The notes below the pieces were generated by a model that was not told where the DNA came from, made no database searches, and worked only from the letters and a program-made list of their open reading frames with translations. Source: an uncultured Cetobacterium sp. (GTDB lineage Bacteria; Fusobacteriota; Fusobacteriia; Fusobacteriales; Fusobacteriaceae). From it: a stretch of DNA of 7,238 bases. Location: positions 1 to 7,238 of the forward strand of contig CAAFWD010000066.1 in NCBI GenBank assembly GCA_900766645.1. The letters are read 5' to 3'. Shown here in pieces: positions 1-7,198 of this stretch (positions within the stretch are counted from its first letter, which is position 1; each line of letters begins with the position of its first letter). The position numbers and the translations under genes were made by a program.

Positions 1-2210
1 ATTTTATAATCCACTCTATGAATAATTTTCAACTCCTCTGCCACAGGTATAAACTCTCCTGGAGAAATAAACCCTAACTCTGAGTTTTCCCATCTAGCTA
101 AAGCCTCTCCTCCTACTAACTCTCCAGTTTTTAGATTAAACTTTGGTTGAAATACAGAGTATATCTCTTTTTCTAAATTTTCAGTTAACAATTTTTTTAT
201 CTTTTCAATCTTTTTAATCTCTTTTATAAACTCATCTGTTACCTCTTTTGAAAAAACCTTCTCTCTTTTAGCTTTATACATTGCTAAATCTGCATATTTA
301 AAAGCTTCTTTTATAGTTTTATCCAGTTTTTTCTTATAGTATCCCAAACTTAAGTTCACACTATATTTTCTAAGGAAAAGTGATCTACTAACAGTTCTCT
401 CTAGCTTTTCAATCTTCTCCTTTATATCCTCTGTGAAACTAAATATATAAAACTCATCTCCTGAAATTCTAAAAATATAATCTTCTAAAAATATATCTTT
501 TAAAACCTTCCCAATTTCAGATAGCACTACATCTCCAAACTCATGCCCATATTCATCATTCATCTGTTTAAAATTATTAAGATCTATAAGTATTGCCACA
601 CCCTCTTTATCATTTTTAGTTTTACAAAATGCATCATAGGTTGCTCTACTTAAAAGTCCTGTAAGAGGATCTTTTAATAACTCCTCTTTCTCTTTTTTCA
701 TCTTTATAGTTCTATAAAATAAAATCAAAGAAGCTCCAACTAAAATAGTTAGTAATATTAAAATACTTTGATACTTTCTATGAGATTTCTCTATTCCCTC
801 TTTTAAATATATCTTTCTTTCTAACTCTGAACTTTCAATTATATCCTCTTTATCAAACATTTTAGAAATCCCTTTATCAAGAATATCTCTTAATGTTTTA
901 TCCTTTTTTTTCACAGCTAAATTTATAGGAATATACTCCATTACATCTAAACCATAATCTAAACTTTCTAAACCATCTAAGTCTAAAGAGATAATTGAAA
1001 TAACTTTATGCTTTTCAAAATCTTTTATCATAGATGAGTGGTCATCATAGCTTATTATCTCACTCTCTAAATAATATTTTTTCGCTATTAATTCATCAAT
1101 GGAATTAGCAAGCACTCCTATTTTACTTTCACTTCTTGGTTCTAAACACGTTATTTCATATAGTGGAAGTTTTAATATATCCTTTGTAAAAAGATATTGT
1201 CCCTCTCTCTCCTTGTTTTTCGAAATTGGAATTATATCTATTTTTTCAGAATTAAAATTACTCAGATTTTTATTCCACTGACCTTTATCTCCCACATCCT
1301 CTTTAATTGTTATTCCCATTCTGTCACCTAAAGTTGTAACTAAATCTGGTAAAACTCCACGGTGGGTTTTTGTTTTTTCAGAGTAATAACTGTACTCTGC
1401 CATATTTTCGTAAGCCACTTTAATTGTGTCTATCCCTTCTAAATATCTTTTTTCCTCAGAAGTTAATATTGGAAGAAACTTTTGTCTGAAAATATAATTT
1501 TTTCTTTTTTTTAAAAAATTTTCTATCTTCTCTCTATATCTCTCTTTTATTGCATTATTTATTATAGGGATAAGTTTTTCATATTTTTTTAAAATTGCAA
1601 AAGATGTATCTGGAAGTTGTACTAGCTCCAAAGTATAATTAAAATCTATTATATCAAAACTAGACTCTAACACTATTTCATCTTCAAAGTTTTTAGTGTT
1701 ATCCACTAAAATTTTTGTGGCTTTTAAGTTTCTACTATCTAAATAGTCACTAAAAAAATTCCCATATATACTGTTTCTTGGAATATATATATCCTGATCT
1801 TTTAAATCATCATAATTAGTTAATCTCTTTTTTTTAGAAGCTGCATACAAACTCTCTTTTAATAACGGAATAGAAAACTCAGCTTCCTCATTTCTTTTTC
1901 TACTCTTTGTTATAAATCCTATACTATCTATTTCACCTTTTTTAAATCCACTATATATCTTGTCCCAGTTTCCATTTGTAACCTGTATATTCAGTTGCAA
2001 ATAGTTTCTTAACATATCCTCAATAATTAGATTTAAAGATTCTCCATCTATAACCTCTGATGTATAATCCCCATTTTCCAATCCAACATTTATTATTGTT
2101 TTTCTAAGAGTTTCTAAATATTTTTTTTCACTGTCACTTTTAGGTGTATATATATCCTGAGAAAAAACAAAACTTGTAAACAATAGTAGTAACGACAATA
2201 CCCTTTTCAA
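1..2210 (-). CDS. Membrane cyclic-di-GMP sensor enzyme: tandem periplasmic solute-binding domains, TM helix, SGDEF and EAL domains (3' end outside window)
   Basis: The reading frame is open from a TTG at 2210 to the left edge: 736 codons and no stop, so the C-terminus is missing. Residues 1-17 form a signal peptide (Lys-Arg, then a Leu-rich core, VFS before Q18). Residues ~38-225 and ~262-460 look like two SBP_bac_3/BvgS-type Venus-flytrap domains. Each keeps an Arg six residues before the Phe of an 'FS/FT' motif (R106, R335), the usual carboxylate-binding position in this family. One transmembrane helix lies at ~480-500. The GGDEF-family domain (~512-665) has DPLTGL at 514-519, metal Asp D543, N551-D552 and SGDEF at 583-587. 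The EAL domain begins at ~675 with GGEALARW (EAL at 702-704) and is cut off. Predicted role: periplasmic ligand sensing that controls cytoplasmic c-di-GMP synthesis and/or breakdown. The TTG start is favoured because an in-frame stop lies just upstream, AAGGGG sits 8 nt before it, and the next ATG would remove the signal peptide. It follows the flippase gene by 4 nt. Net enzymatic direction cannot be told. Confidence 0.9.
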   Translation of the reverse strand, partial: MKRVLSLLLLFTSFVFSQDIYTPKSDSEKKYLETLRKTIINVGLENGDYTSEVIDGESLNLIIEDMLRNYLQLNIQVTNGNWDKIYSGFKKGEIDSIGFITKSRKRNEEAEFSIPLLKESLYAASKKKRLTNYDDLKDQDIYIPRNSIYGNFFSDYLDSRNLKATKILVDNTKNFEDEIVLESSFDIIDFNYTLELVQLPDTSFAILKKYEKLIPIINNAIKERYREKIENFLKKRKNYIFRQKFLPILTSEEKRYLEGIDTIKVAYENMAEYSYYSEKTKTHRGVLPDLVTTLGDRMGITIKEDVGDKGQWNKNLSNFNSEKIDIIPISKNKEREGQYLFTKDILKLPLYEITCLEPRSESKIGVLANSIDELIAKKYYLESEIISYDDHSSMIKDFEKHKVISIISLDLDGLESLDYGLDVMEYIPINLAVKKKDKTLRDILDKGISKMFDKEDIIESSELERKIYLKEGIEKSHRKYQSILILLTILVGASLILFYRTIKMKKEKEELLKDPLTGLLSRATYDAFCKTKNDKEGVAILIDLNNFKQMNDEYGHEFGDVVLSEIGKVLKDIFLEDYIFRISGDEFYIFSFTEDIKEKIEKLERTVSRSLFLRKYSVNLSLGYYKKKLDKTIKEAFKYADLAMYKAKREKVFSKEVTDEFIKEIKKIEKIKKLLTENLEKEIYSVFQPKFNLKTGELVGGEALARWENSELGFISPGEFIPVAEELKIIHRVDYK

Positions 2211-2214
2211 TCTT

Positions 2215-3678
2215 TTATCCCCTTAATAACTTTCTAAAATCAATACCAAAAGCATATACCCCAGAGTATATGCATACCTTAACTAAAAAACTTATGTAAC
2301 TAACATCTTTTATATATCTATTTAAAAGTATCCCAACTACAATAGCTGGTATTAGATGCTTTGAATTTTTTAGTATCTCCTTCCAAAATATAACCATATT
2401 CATATTTAGATATTTATGATAATAGATGTTCATTATTATAATCTGACCAAATATAAATGTTATACCTGTTGCTACAGCACACCCTAGTCCTCCTATTTTT
2501 TTCACTAGAATAATACTTAACACAACATTTAAAATAGCTATAATAAGATAAACTACAGATCTAAACTGGTGTCTATTTTTTGCCTGCATTATAACTACCC
2601 CTGTACTTTGAATAAGTGGAACTGTCAGTGGAAGCATTATCCAAAGAGCTATTTTATAAGACTGATCATATCCTTGCCCCACCCAAAGCTCTATAAACTC
2701 TCTTCCAAAAAATATAAATCCTGAAGATATTAAAGCTAGTATAAAATACTGAATTCTACCAACTCTAACAAAAAGATCATAACTTTCCTTCTCTTTGTTC
2801 TCACTTATCAAACTATTTATTCTTGGGGATAGTACCCCTGAAATAGCTGAAGCAAATCCCATATACATAGTGCTAAAAATAGCTCCTATGGAATATTTTG
2901 CAACTTCATCTACCCCTTTATATTTCCCAATTATTATTCTATCTGTTCCCCAATATATTTGATCTATTATCACATTTAAAAATATAAAAAATGAGTAGAT
3001 TCCAATCTCTTTTAGTAGAGAAAAATCAAACTTTTTAAAACTCATTCTCATTCCAAGTTTTAAAGCATAGAACATCTCAAAAATCATTGCTACAACAGAT
3101 AGAGATACTGTGGATATTGTTACCTCTATAAGTCCATATCCATTTTTCATCAGTAACACACCTATTATTGGAGATAGAACTATTGTTACTAGTCTCACTC
3201 CTCTTTGTAAAATAAACTTCTCTCTTGAAGTTATACTAGTTGCAAATACTCCCATGGGAAAAGATAATAGCAAGTTTATACACATTATCACAAAAACTTT
3301 TCTAGTTTTTATTAACTCAACATCTGTAAAGCTTTCTTTAAAAAATAATGGCATTTTTATATATATAAATCCAGCTATAACAATTCCTAAAATCATTAAA
3401 AAAGAGAATATTAGAAAAAACATCCCATTGAGATTTCTTTCCTCATCCTCTTTTCCTGTAGTTCTATATTTTATAGTATATCTAAGCACAGCATTTCCTA
3501 ATCCTAAGTTCAACATACTCATATATCCCATAATGGATTGAACTAAGGAATTTATTCCATAATCTCTCACACCTAGATAGTTAATATAAAATGGAGTATA
3601 AAATATCTGTATCAATGAACTTGCAACTAATGTTACTATAGCTAGAGCACTTCCTAGCTTTAATTCATTTTTTTTCAT
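2215..3678 (-). CDS. Oligosaccharide flippase, Wzx/PST family (MOP superfamily)
   Basis: A 487-residue, strongly hydrophobic protein with about 12-14 predicted membrane helices spread over its whole length, the normal size and topology for a polysaccharide transporter of the MOP superfamily. The N-terminus has a short basic start (MKKNELKLG), a first helix and then a YxPFYINYLG segment, as in many Wzx-like proteins. A charged motif WGTDRIIIG at ~244-252 within a helix is also typical. By family knowledge it would flip an undecaprenyl-linked glycan across the inner membrane. The frame is open from an ATG at 3690, but that codon has no ribosome binding site. The ATG at 3678 has GGGAG 5 nt upstream and gives the usual MKKN start, so I chose it; the longer form would add four residues. 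The gene lies 13 nt after the pyruvyl transferase-like gene (1 nt if the upstream ATG is used) and 4 nt before the SGDEF-EAL gene. Which glycan is flipped cannot be read from the sequence. Confidence 0.9.
   Translation of the reverse strand: MKKNELKLGSALAIVTLVASSLIQIFYTPFYINYLGVRDYGINSLVQSIMGYMSMLNLGLGNAVLRYTIKYRTTGKEDEERNLNGMFFLIFSFLMILGIVIAGFIYIKMPLFFKESFTDVELIKTRKVFVIMCINLLLSFPMGVFATSITSREKFILQRGVRLVTIVLSPIIGVLLMKNGYGLIEVTISTVSLSVVAMIFEMFYALKLGMRMSFKKFDFSLLKEIGIYSFFIFLNVIIDQIYWGTDRIIIGKYKGVDEVAKYSIGAIFSTMYMGFASAISGVLSPRINSLISENKEKESYDLFVRVGRIQYFILALISSGFIFFGREFIELWVGQGYDQSYKIALWIMLPLTVPLIQSTGVVIMQAKNRHQFRSVVYLIIAILNVVLSIILVKKIGGLGCAVATGITFIFGQIIIMNIYYHKYLNMNMVIFWKEILKNSKHLIPAIVVGILLNRYIKDVSYISFLVKVCIYSGVYAFGIDFRKLLRG
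2219..2224 (-). promoter_or_regulatory. Ribosome binding site supporting the TTG start of the SGDEF-EAL gene
   Basis: On the minus strand AAGGGG lies 8 nt upstream of the TTG at 2210. It overlaps the last codons of the flippase gene, whose stop codon (2217-2215) falls between this site and the TTG. This arrangement is typical of translational coupling and is the main evidence for the non-ATG start. Confidence 0.7.
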
Positions 3679-3683
3679 ACACT

Positions 3684-3688
3684 CTCCC
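3684..3688 (-). promoter_or_regulatory. Ribosome binding site that decides the flippase start
   Basis: GGGAG on the minus strand ends 5 nt before the ATG at 3678. It overlaps the alternative ATG at 3690-3688 by one base, and that ATG itself is preceded only by A/T-rich sequence. This favours the downstream start. Confidence 0.6.
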
Positions 3689-3691
3689 ATT

Positions 3692-4786
3692 TTAATTTTC
3701 TAAAAATTCATCTAACCCCTGAAACTGCTTTTCTCCTCCTGAAACTGCTTCTAATAAAGTTTTTTCATCTAAAGATTCATTCTCTATAACTCTATCATAA
3801 GTTAGCTTTGAAACTTTATCTATATAAACATAGTTTCCTTTAAAGTCTAGATCTTTTAGTACATTTTCCATCTTCTCATTGTAACAGATTGGGAAAACTG
3901 GTTTTTTAAAAACAAACCCTAAAATCATTGCATGGAATCTTGTTGCAATAACTCTTTTGGCTCCTTTTATAACTCTCAAAGCTTCGTTAATATCCCCTTT
4001 GTAAAAATATTTAGATATATTTCTTCCATACTCATTTGGAATCATAGATAATAACTTGTCTATTGCAAGTTCATCTCCCTCATCCTCACAAAAAGAGATT
4101 AGCTTAACTCTCTCTCCAGCCTTTACGCTCTCTATAACTATATCCTTTAATCTTTGGAAATATTCCCCCTCTGATCTTTCCAATCCCTTTCTACGAGATG
4201 GTAAAATCACAGATATAAGATTGTATCCCTTAGTCTCTGATGGTTCAATCTTTTCCTCGTCCAATGAAAATACTATATCCTGACCAACTCTTACGTTTTC
4301 TAACTCTTTAAAAAGTTCATATGATTTTGTATCTCTAAAACATACATCTCTACACTCTTTAAAAAATTTATTATAAGTCTCTTTAAAACTCTCTGTTTTA
4401 TAAGGTCCAAAATTAGATCCCAGTATAAAATAGTTTTTTCCATTCTCTAAGTTTCTAACTCTAATATTTAGATCCTCTTGAGAAAAATCATTTTCTATAA
4501 AAATAGAACCTCCAATATTAACTACTCCATCAACACTCTTAGCACATCTATCCTCTAATATATTTGGAATATTAAATGCTCTTCCTATTCTCGTTAATAT
4601 TTTTTTGTATAAACTATTGTTATACTCTATTGTTAGATTGTCCAATCTAAATCCATCCACCTTTGTATACCTCTCTGTTGCAAAAAGATAAAACTTTGTC
4701 TCCTTATACCTTTCACACAACATTTTTATAAAAAGGTCATCCCCTAAGTTCATATGGGCATAAGCTTTTACTAAAATTGTTTTCAT
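3692..4786 (-). CDS. Polysaccharide pyruvyl transferase family protein (CsaB-like)
   Basis: A 364-residue soluble protein with the pattern of the PS_pyruv_trans family: NLGDDLFI near the N-terminus (residues 13-20), GGSIFIEND at 92-100, ILGSNFGPY at 121-129, FRDTKSYELF at 150-159, and the family hallmark RFHAMILG at 283-290 followed by KPVFPICYNEK. The length is normal for the family. Characterised members (CsaB, WcaK/AmsJ types) move a pyruvyl group from phosphoenolpyruvate to a sugar as a ketal, giving a surface or cell-wall glycan a negative charge; the protein is expected to act in the cytoplasm on a lipid-linked glycan. Many members of this family have never been assayed, so the exact reaction is inference. 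The ATG has AAAGGA 7 nt upstream, inside the end of the glycosyltransferase gene, and only 1 nt separates the two genes. The position between a glycosyltransferase and a flippase supports a role in glycan decoration before export. Confidence 0.85.
   Translation of the reverse strand: MKTILVKAYAHMNLGDDLFIKMLCERYKETKFYLFATERYTKVDGFRLDNLTIEYNNSLYKKILTRIGRAFNIPNILEDRCAKSVDGVVNIGGSIFIENDFSQEDLNIRVRNLENGKNYFILGSNFGPYKTESFKETYNKFFKECRDVCFRDTKSYELFKELENVRVGQDIVFSLDEEKIEPSETKGYNLISVILPSRRKGLERSEGEYFQRLKDIVIESVKAGERVKLISFCEDEGDELAIDKLLSMIPNEYGRNISKYFYKGDINEALRVIKGAKRVIATRFHAMILGFVFKKPVFPICYNEKMENVLKDLDFKGNYVYIDKVSKLTYDRVIENESLDEKTLLEAVSGGEKQFQGLDEFLEN
3718..3750. repeat. 13-bp exact direct repeat, 20-bp period, inside the 3' end of the pyruvyl transferase gene
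   Basis: CCTGAAACTGCTT occurs at 3718-3730 and again at 3738-3750. The 20-bp period is not a multiple of three, so the two copies are read in different frames (around EAVSGG and KQFQG). It may be chance. Slippage between the copies would shift the frame of the last ~15 residues. Confidence 0.6.
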
Positions 4787-4787
4787 A

Positions 4788-5756
4788 CTACCGTCCTTTT
4801 ATGTATCTTTTTAAAAACATCATCTGTAATCTAAATTTTCTATATATATAATACACTTTTATGTGCAGATTTTGAAGATAATTAAATCTTTTTATCCCAT
4901 TTTTTATAGCTTTATAAGCTTTTTTAAATTCTGGATCACTATTTTCTTTCAATCTTTGTAAAATATCAAAGGGATAAGCTATTCCATGAAACTTATAACT
5001 TTTCTCAATCTCTGAAAAAACTGCTTCATAAATATTTTTATTTTTTGAAAATTTTATCATCTCATCTATAACATCATATATATCTAAACGATTTTTATAG
5101 TTATTGGAAATAGAGGTTGTATTCATAAAATAATAATAATAAAACTCTTTCTCCACTCCAATTTTTAGATCCATGTTATTTTCTAAAACTTGAGAAAAAA
5201 TTTTAAAATTAAAAAGCATATCCTCTCCGCAGGATATATTTTCTAAAAATTTAAAACTGCTATCATTAAAAATATTTTTTCTATAAAGCTTGTTACAAGG
5301 GGATGGAAACCACTCTGCATCTGTATCTAAATAATCTTTTAAATGAGAAAATTTTTCCACAGTTACAGTTGCTAACTCCTGAAGATTTTCATCCATTTTT
5401 TTTATTCCACAAAGAACTATATCTAGTTTTTCTGTCTCAGCTTTTCTATACATATTTTCATAAAGTCTACTGTCCACCCAATCGTCAGAATCTAAGAAAA
5501 CAATATATTTTCCTGTGGCTTTTTCTATTCCAAAATTTCTAGCTGCTGCACATCCACTGTTCTTTCTTTTGAAATATCTAAAACTCTCTTTTAGAAAAAA
5601 ATATTTTTTACATATATTTTCTGTGTTGTCAGTTGATCCATCATCTACAAGGATTATCTCTATCCCTTGCAAAGTTTGTTTCAACACAGAGTCTATTGTT
5701 TTTTCTATTGTTTTTTCACAATTAAATGCTGGTATTACAACACTTATTTTTTTCAT
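4788..5756 (-). CDS. Family 2 glycosyltransferase (GT-A fold)
   Basis: A 322-residue protein starting MKKISVVIPAFN, the classic opening of GT2 enzymes. It has the nucleotide-binding VDDGSTD at 37-43, the NSGCAAARNFGI acceptor-side motif at 66-77, the metal-binding DSDD at 89-92 (within FLDSDDW), NKLYRK at 155-160, and GEDMLF at 177-182, whose Glu-Asp is the usual catalytic-base position. The C-terminus is basic and aromatic (YYIYRKFRLQ and beyond), probably a membrane-surface contact, with no clear transmembrane helix. It should transfer one sugar from a nucleotide-sugar donor to a growing, probably lipid-linked, glycan at the cytoplasmic face; donor and linkage cannot be told. It is the first gene of the operon. 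GGAG lies 5 nt before the ATG, a weak promoter lies about 40 nt upstream, and its TAG stop is 1 nt from the next start. Confidence 0.93.
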   Translation of the reverse strand: MKKISVVIPAFNCEKTIEKTIDSVLKQTLQGIEIILVDDGSTDNTENICKKYFFLKESFRYFKRKNSGCAAARNFGIEKATGKYIVFLDSDDWVDSRLYENMYRKAETEKLDIVLCGIKKMDENLQELATVTVEKFSHLKDYLDTDAEWFPSPCNKLYRKNIFNDSSFKFLENISCGEDMLFNFKIFSQVLENNMDLKIGVEKEFYYYYFMNTTSISNNYKNRLDIYDVIDEMIKFSKNKNIYEAVFSEIEKSYKFHGIAYPFDILQRLKENSDPEFKKAYKAIKNGIKRFNYLQNLHIKVYYIYRKFRLQMMFLKRYIKGR

Positions 5757-5792
5757 TTTTTCTCCCTAATTTCTCATTTTTTCATTCACTAA

Positions 5793-5821
5793 ATTTTAAC
5801 ATAAATTTTCTCTTTTTGAAA
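5793..5821 (-). promoter_or_regulatory. Putative promoter of the glycan/c-di-GMP operon (extended -10)
   Basis: On the minus strand a -10 TAAAAT (5798-5793) is preceded by TG one base away (5801-5800), an extended -10. A poor -35 TTTCAA (5821-5816) sits at 17-bp spacing. Transcription would start near 5786, giving a leader of about 30 nt. In such AT-rich DNA a -10-like hexamer is common, so confidence is moderate. Confidence 0.45.
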
Positions 5822-5832
5822 TTTTGAAAAAA

Positions 5833-5846
5833 TATTTTTAAAAATA
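5833..5846. promoter_or_regulatory. 14-bp perfect palindrome between the divergent promoters
   Basis: TATTTTTAAAAATA is perfectly self-complementary and lies between the two putative -35 elements (5816-5821 and 5848-5853), where a shared operator or UP-like element could sit. It consists only of A and T in a very AT-rich spacer, so a chance origin is quite possible. Confidence 0.25.
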
Positions 5847-5847
5847 G

Positions 5848-5876
5848 TTGATTTTTAAAATAAAATTTTATATAAT
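5848..5876 (+). promoter_or_regulatory. Sigma-70-type promoter of the transporter gene
   Basis: TTGATT (5848-5853), a 17-bp spacer and a perfect TATAAT (5871-5876), with A/T-rich sequence upstream. The predicted start is near 5883, leaving a leader of about 34 nt before the ATG at 5917. This is the best promoter match in the window. Confidence 0.75.
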
Positions 5877-5902
5877 GCATATGTAAAATATAATTAAATT
5901 TT

Positions 5903-5908
5903 AAGGAG
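5903..5908 (+). promoter_or_regulatory. Ribosome binding site of the transporter gene
   Basis: AAGGAG lies 8 nt before the ATG at 5917. An in-frame GTG at 5908 shares its first base with this site and therefore cannot be served by it, which settles the start at 5917. Confidence 0.8.
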
Positions 5909-5916
5909 TGATTTTT

Positions 5917-7188
5917 ATGAAAAAGTTTAGTCTGACTGGAAAAATATTTTTGGCATTGATACTTGGGGTAGTTTGTGGTTTAGGGTTATATCCTTTCAAT
6001 GATAACTTTTTCGTAAAAAATTATATTATAGATTTCTTCTTTAACTTCTTAGGTTCTGGGTTTATTAGATCAATTAGAATGATTGTTGTGCCTTTGGTTT
6101 TCTGTTCTTTAACACTGGGAGCTGCTGGAATTGAGGATATTAGAAAACTTGGAAGAGTGGGAGCTAAAACTTTAGCTTTCTATCTGGGAACTACAGCTGT
6201 GGCAATAACCTTAGCCCTTGGAGTGGGAACAATGATCAACCCTGGTAAAGGTGTACAGTTAGCTAATGTAGCTGTTGATAGTGTTACTGTTAATAGTAGT
6301 AAACCATTTGTTAATATTCTTTTAGAGATGATTCCAATCAATCCAATTGAATCTCTAGCCACAGGAAATATGTTACAGATAATTGTCTTTGCAATTCTTT
6401 GTGGAGTGGCAATGGCAACTTTAGGGAATAAAGTGGCAACTGTTAAGAAGGGACTTGATGAGCTTAACACTTTAGTACTGAAACTTGTGGAACTTATAAT
6501 GGCACTAGCTCCATTTGGAGTGTTCGGACTTATTGGAAAAACTTTTGCTACTTTAGGTTATGTGGCAATGCTTCCACTACTTAAATACTTCTTCGGTGTT
6601 GTGTTTGTATTACTACTTCACTATCTGATCACTTATCAAGGACTTCTTATTTTAGTAGCTAGATACAACCCAATTAAGTTTTTAAAGAAATTCTCTGCAC
6701 CTATGATGGTAGCTTTTTCAACATCATCAAGTAGTGCTGCTCTTCCATCATCTATGAAAACTATGCAAGAGGAGTTTGGAGTTTCAAAAGCCATCTCATC
6801 ATTTACACTACCTCTTGGAAGTACAATAAATATGGACGGAACTGCTATTATGCAAGGAGTGGCAACAATTTTTATAGCTCAAATATATGGGGTGACACTA
6901 ACTCCTTCTGATTATATAACTGTGATTTTAACTGCAACACTAGCTTCTATTGGAACTGCGGGAGTTCCTGGAGTTGGGGTTATAATGCTTGGAATCGTAC
7001 TACAGCAAGTGGGGCGTCCATTAGAGGGAATGGCTCTTGTTATGGGAATAGATAGATTTGTAGATATGTTTAGAACTACTGTGAATATAACAGGGGATGC
7101 TGTTTGTACTGTTATTGTGGCTAAAACTGAGGGAGAGATGGTTGAGCCACAGGGGGAAGATGTGGGTTTTAATAATGAGTTAGCTTAA
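5917..7188 (+). CDS. Dicarboxylate/amino acid:cation symporter (DAACS, glutamate/aspartate type)
   Basis: A 423-residue membrane protein of normal length for the DAACS/GltPh family, with the family's signatures in order. The serine-rich HP1 tip STSSSSAAL begins at residue 268; NMDGT at 305-309 is the cation/substrate motif of the unwound helix 7; HP2 has GTAGVPG at 346-352; helix 8 has D379, D383, R386, T387, N390 and D394, which align with GltPh D390, D394, R397, T398, N401 and D405. The Arg equivalent to R397 binds the acidic side chain, so glutamate or aspartate is the likely substrate rather than C4-dicarboxylates (DctA) or neutral amino acids. The retained Asn and Asp residues are compatible with sodium coupling; this is inference. 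The protein would import substrate across the inner membrane as a trimer. The ATG at 5917 is chosen over the in-frame GTG at 5908 because of the ribosome binding site. The gene has its own promoter and terminator, so it is monocistronic and divergent from the glycan operon. Confidence 0.95.
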   Translation: MKKFSLTGKIFLALILGVVCGLGLYPFNDNFFVKNYIIDFFFNFLGSGFIRSIRMIVVPLVFCSLTLGAAGIEDIRKLGRVGAKTLAFYLGTTAVAITLALGVGTMINPGKGVQLANVAVDSVTVNSSKPFVNILLEMIPINPIESLATGNMLQIIVFAILCGVAMATLGNKVATVKKGLDELNTLVLKLVELIMALAPFGVFGLIGKTFATLGYVAMLPLLKYFFGVVFVLLLHYLITYQGLLILVARYNPIKFLKKFSAPMMVAFSTSSSSAALPSSMKTMQEEFGVSKAISSFTLPLGSTINMDGTAIMQGVATIFIAQIYGVTLTPSDYITVILTATLASIGTAGVPGVGVIMLGIVLQQVGRPLEGMALVMGIDRFVDMFRTTVNITGDAVCTVIVAKTEGEMVEPQGEDVGFNNELA

Positions 7189-7198
7189 TTTTCACGGG

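Noticed and set aside
1099..1281. 60-codon open frame on the plus strand inside the sensor gene
   Set aside because: It is antisense to a continuous domain-bearing gene, has no convincing ribosome binding site and shows no recognisable protein features. The same applies to the plus-strand open frames at 3110-3541, 4056-4283, 5303-5542 and 5515-5769 and the minus-strand frame at 6180-6470.
3667..3674. Run of eight A (minus strand) right after the flippase start, as a possible phase-variable tract
   Set aside because: Similar runs of eight occur elsewhere in the window (near 1510, 1830 and 2125 within the sensor gene), as expected in such AT-rich DNA, and every frame is intact. Eight bases is short for phase variation.
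5884..5903. Weak hairpin TAAAAT/ATTTTA next to the transporter's ribosome binding site, as a possible riboswitch or RNA thermometer
   Set aside because: The stem is six A-U pairs only and would not be stable; the leader is about 34 nt, too short for a known riboswitch.
5917..7188. C4-dicarboxylate transporter (DctA) or serine/threonine transporter (SstT) as the identity of the symporter
   Set aside because: Helix 8 keeps the Arg (R386) and surrounding residues typical of glutamate/aspartate transporters, which those subfamilies replace. The call rests on motif memory, so a dicarboxylate substrate is unlikely but not impossible.
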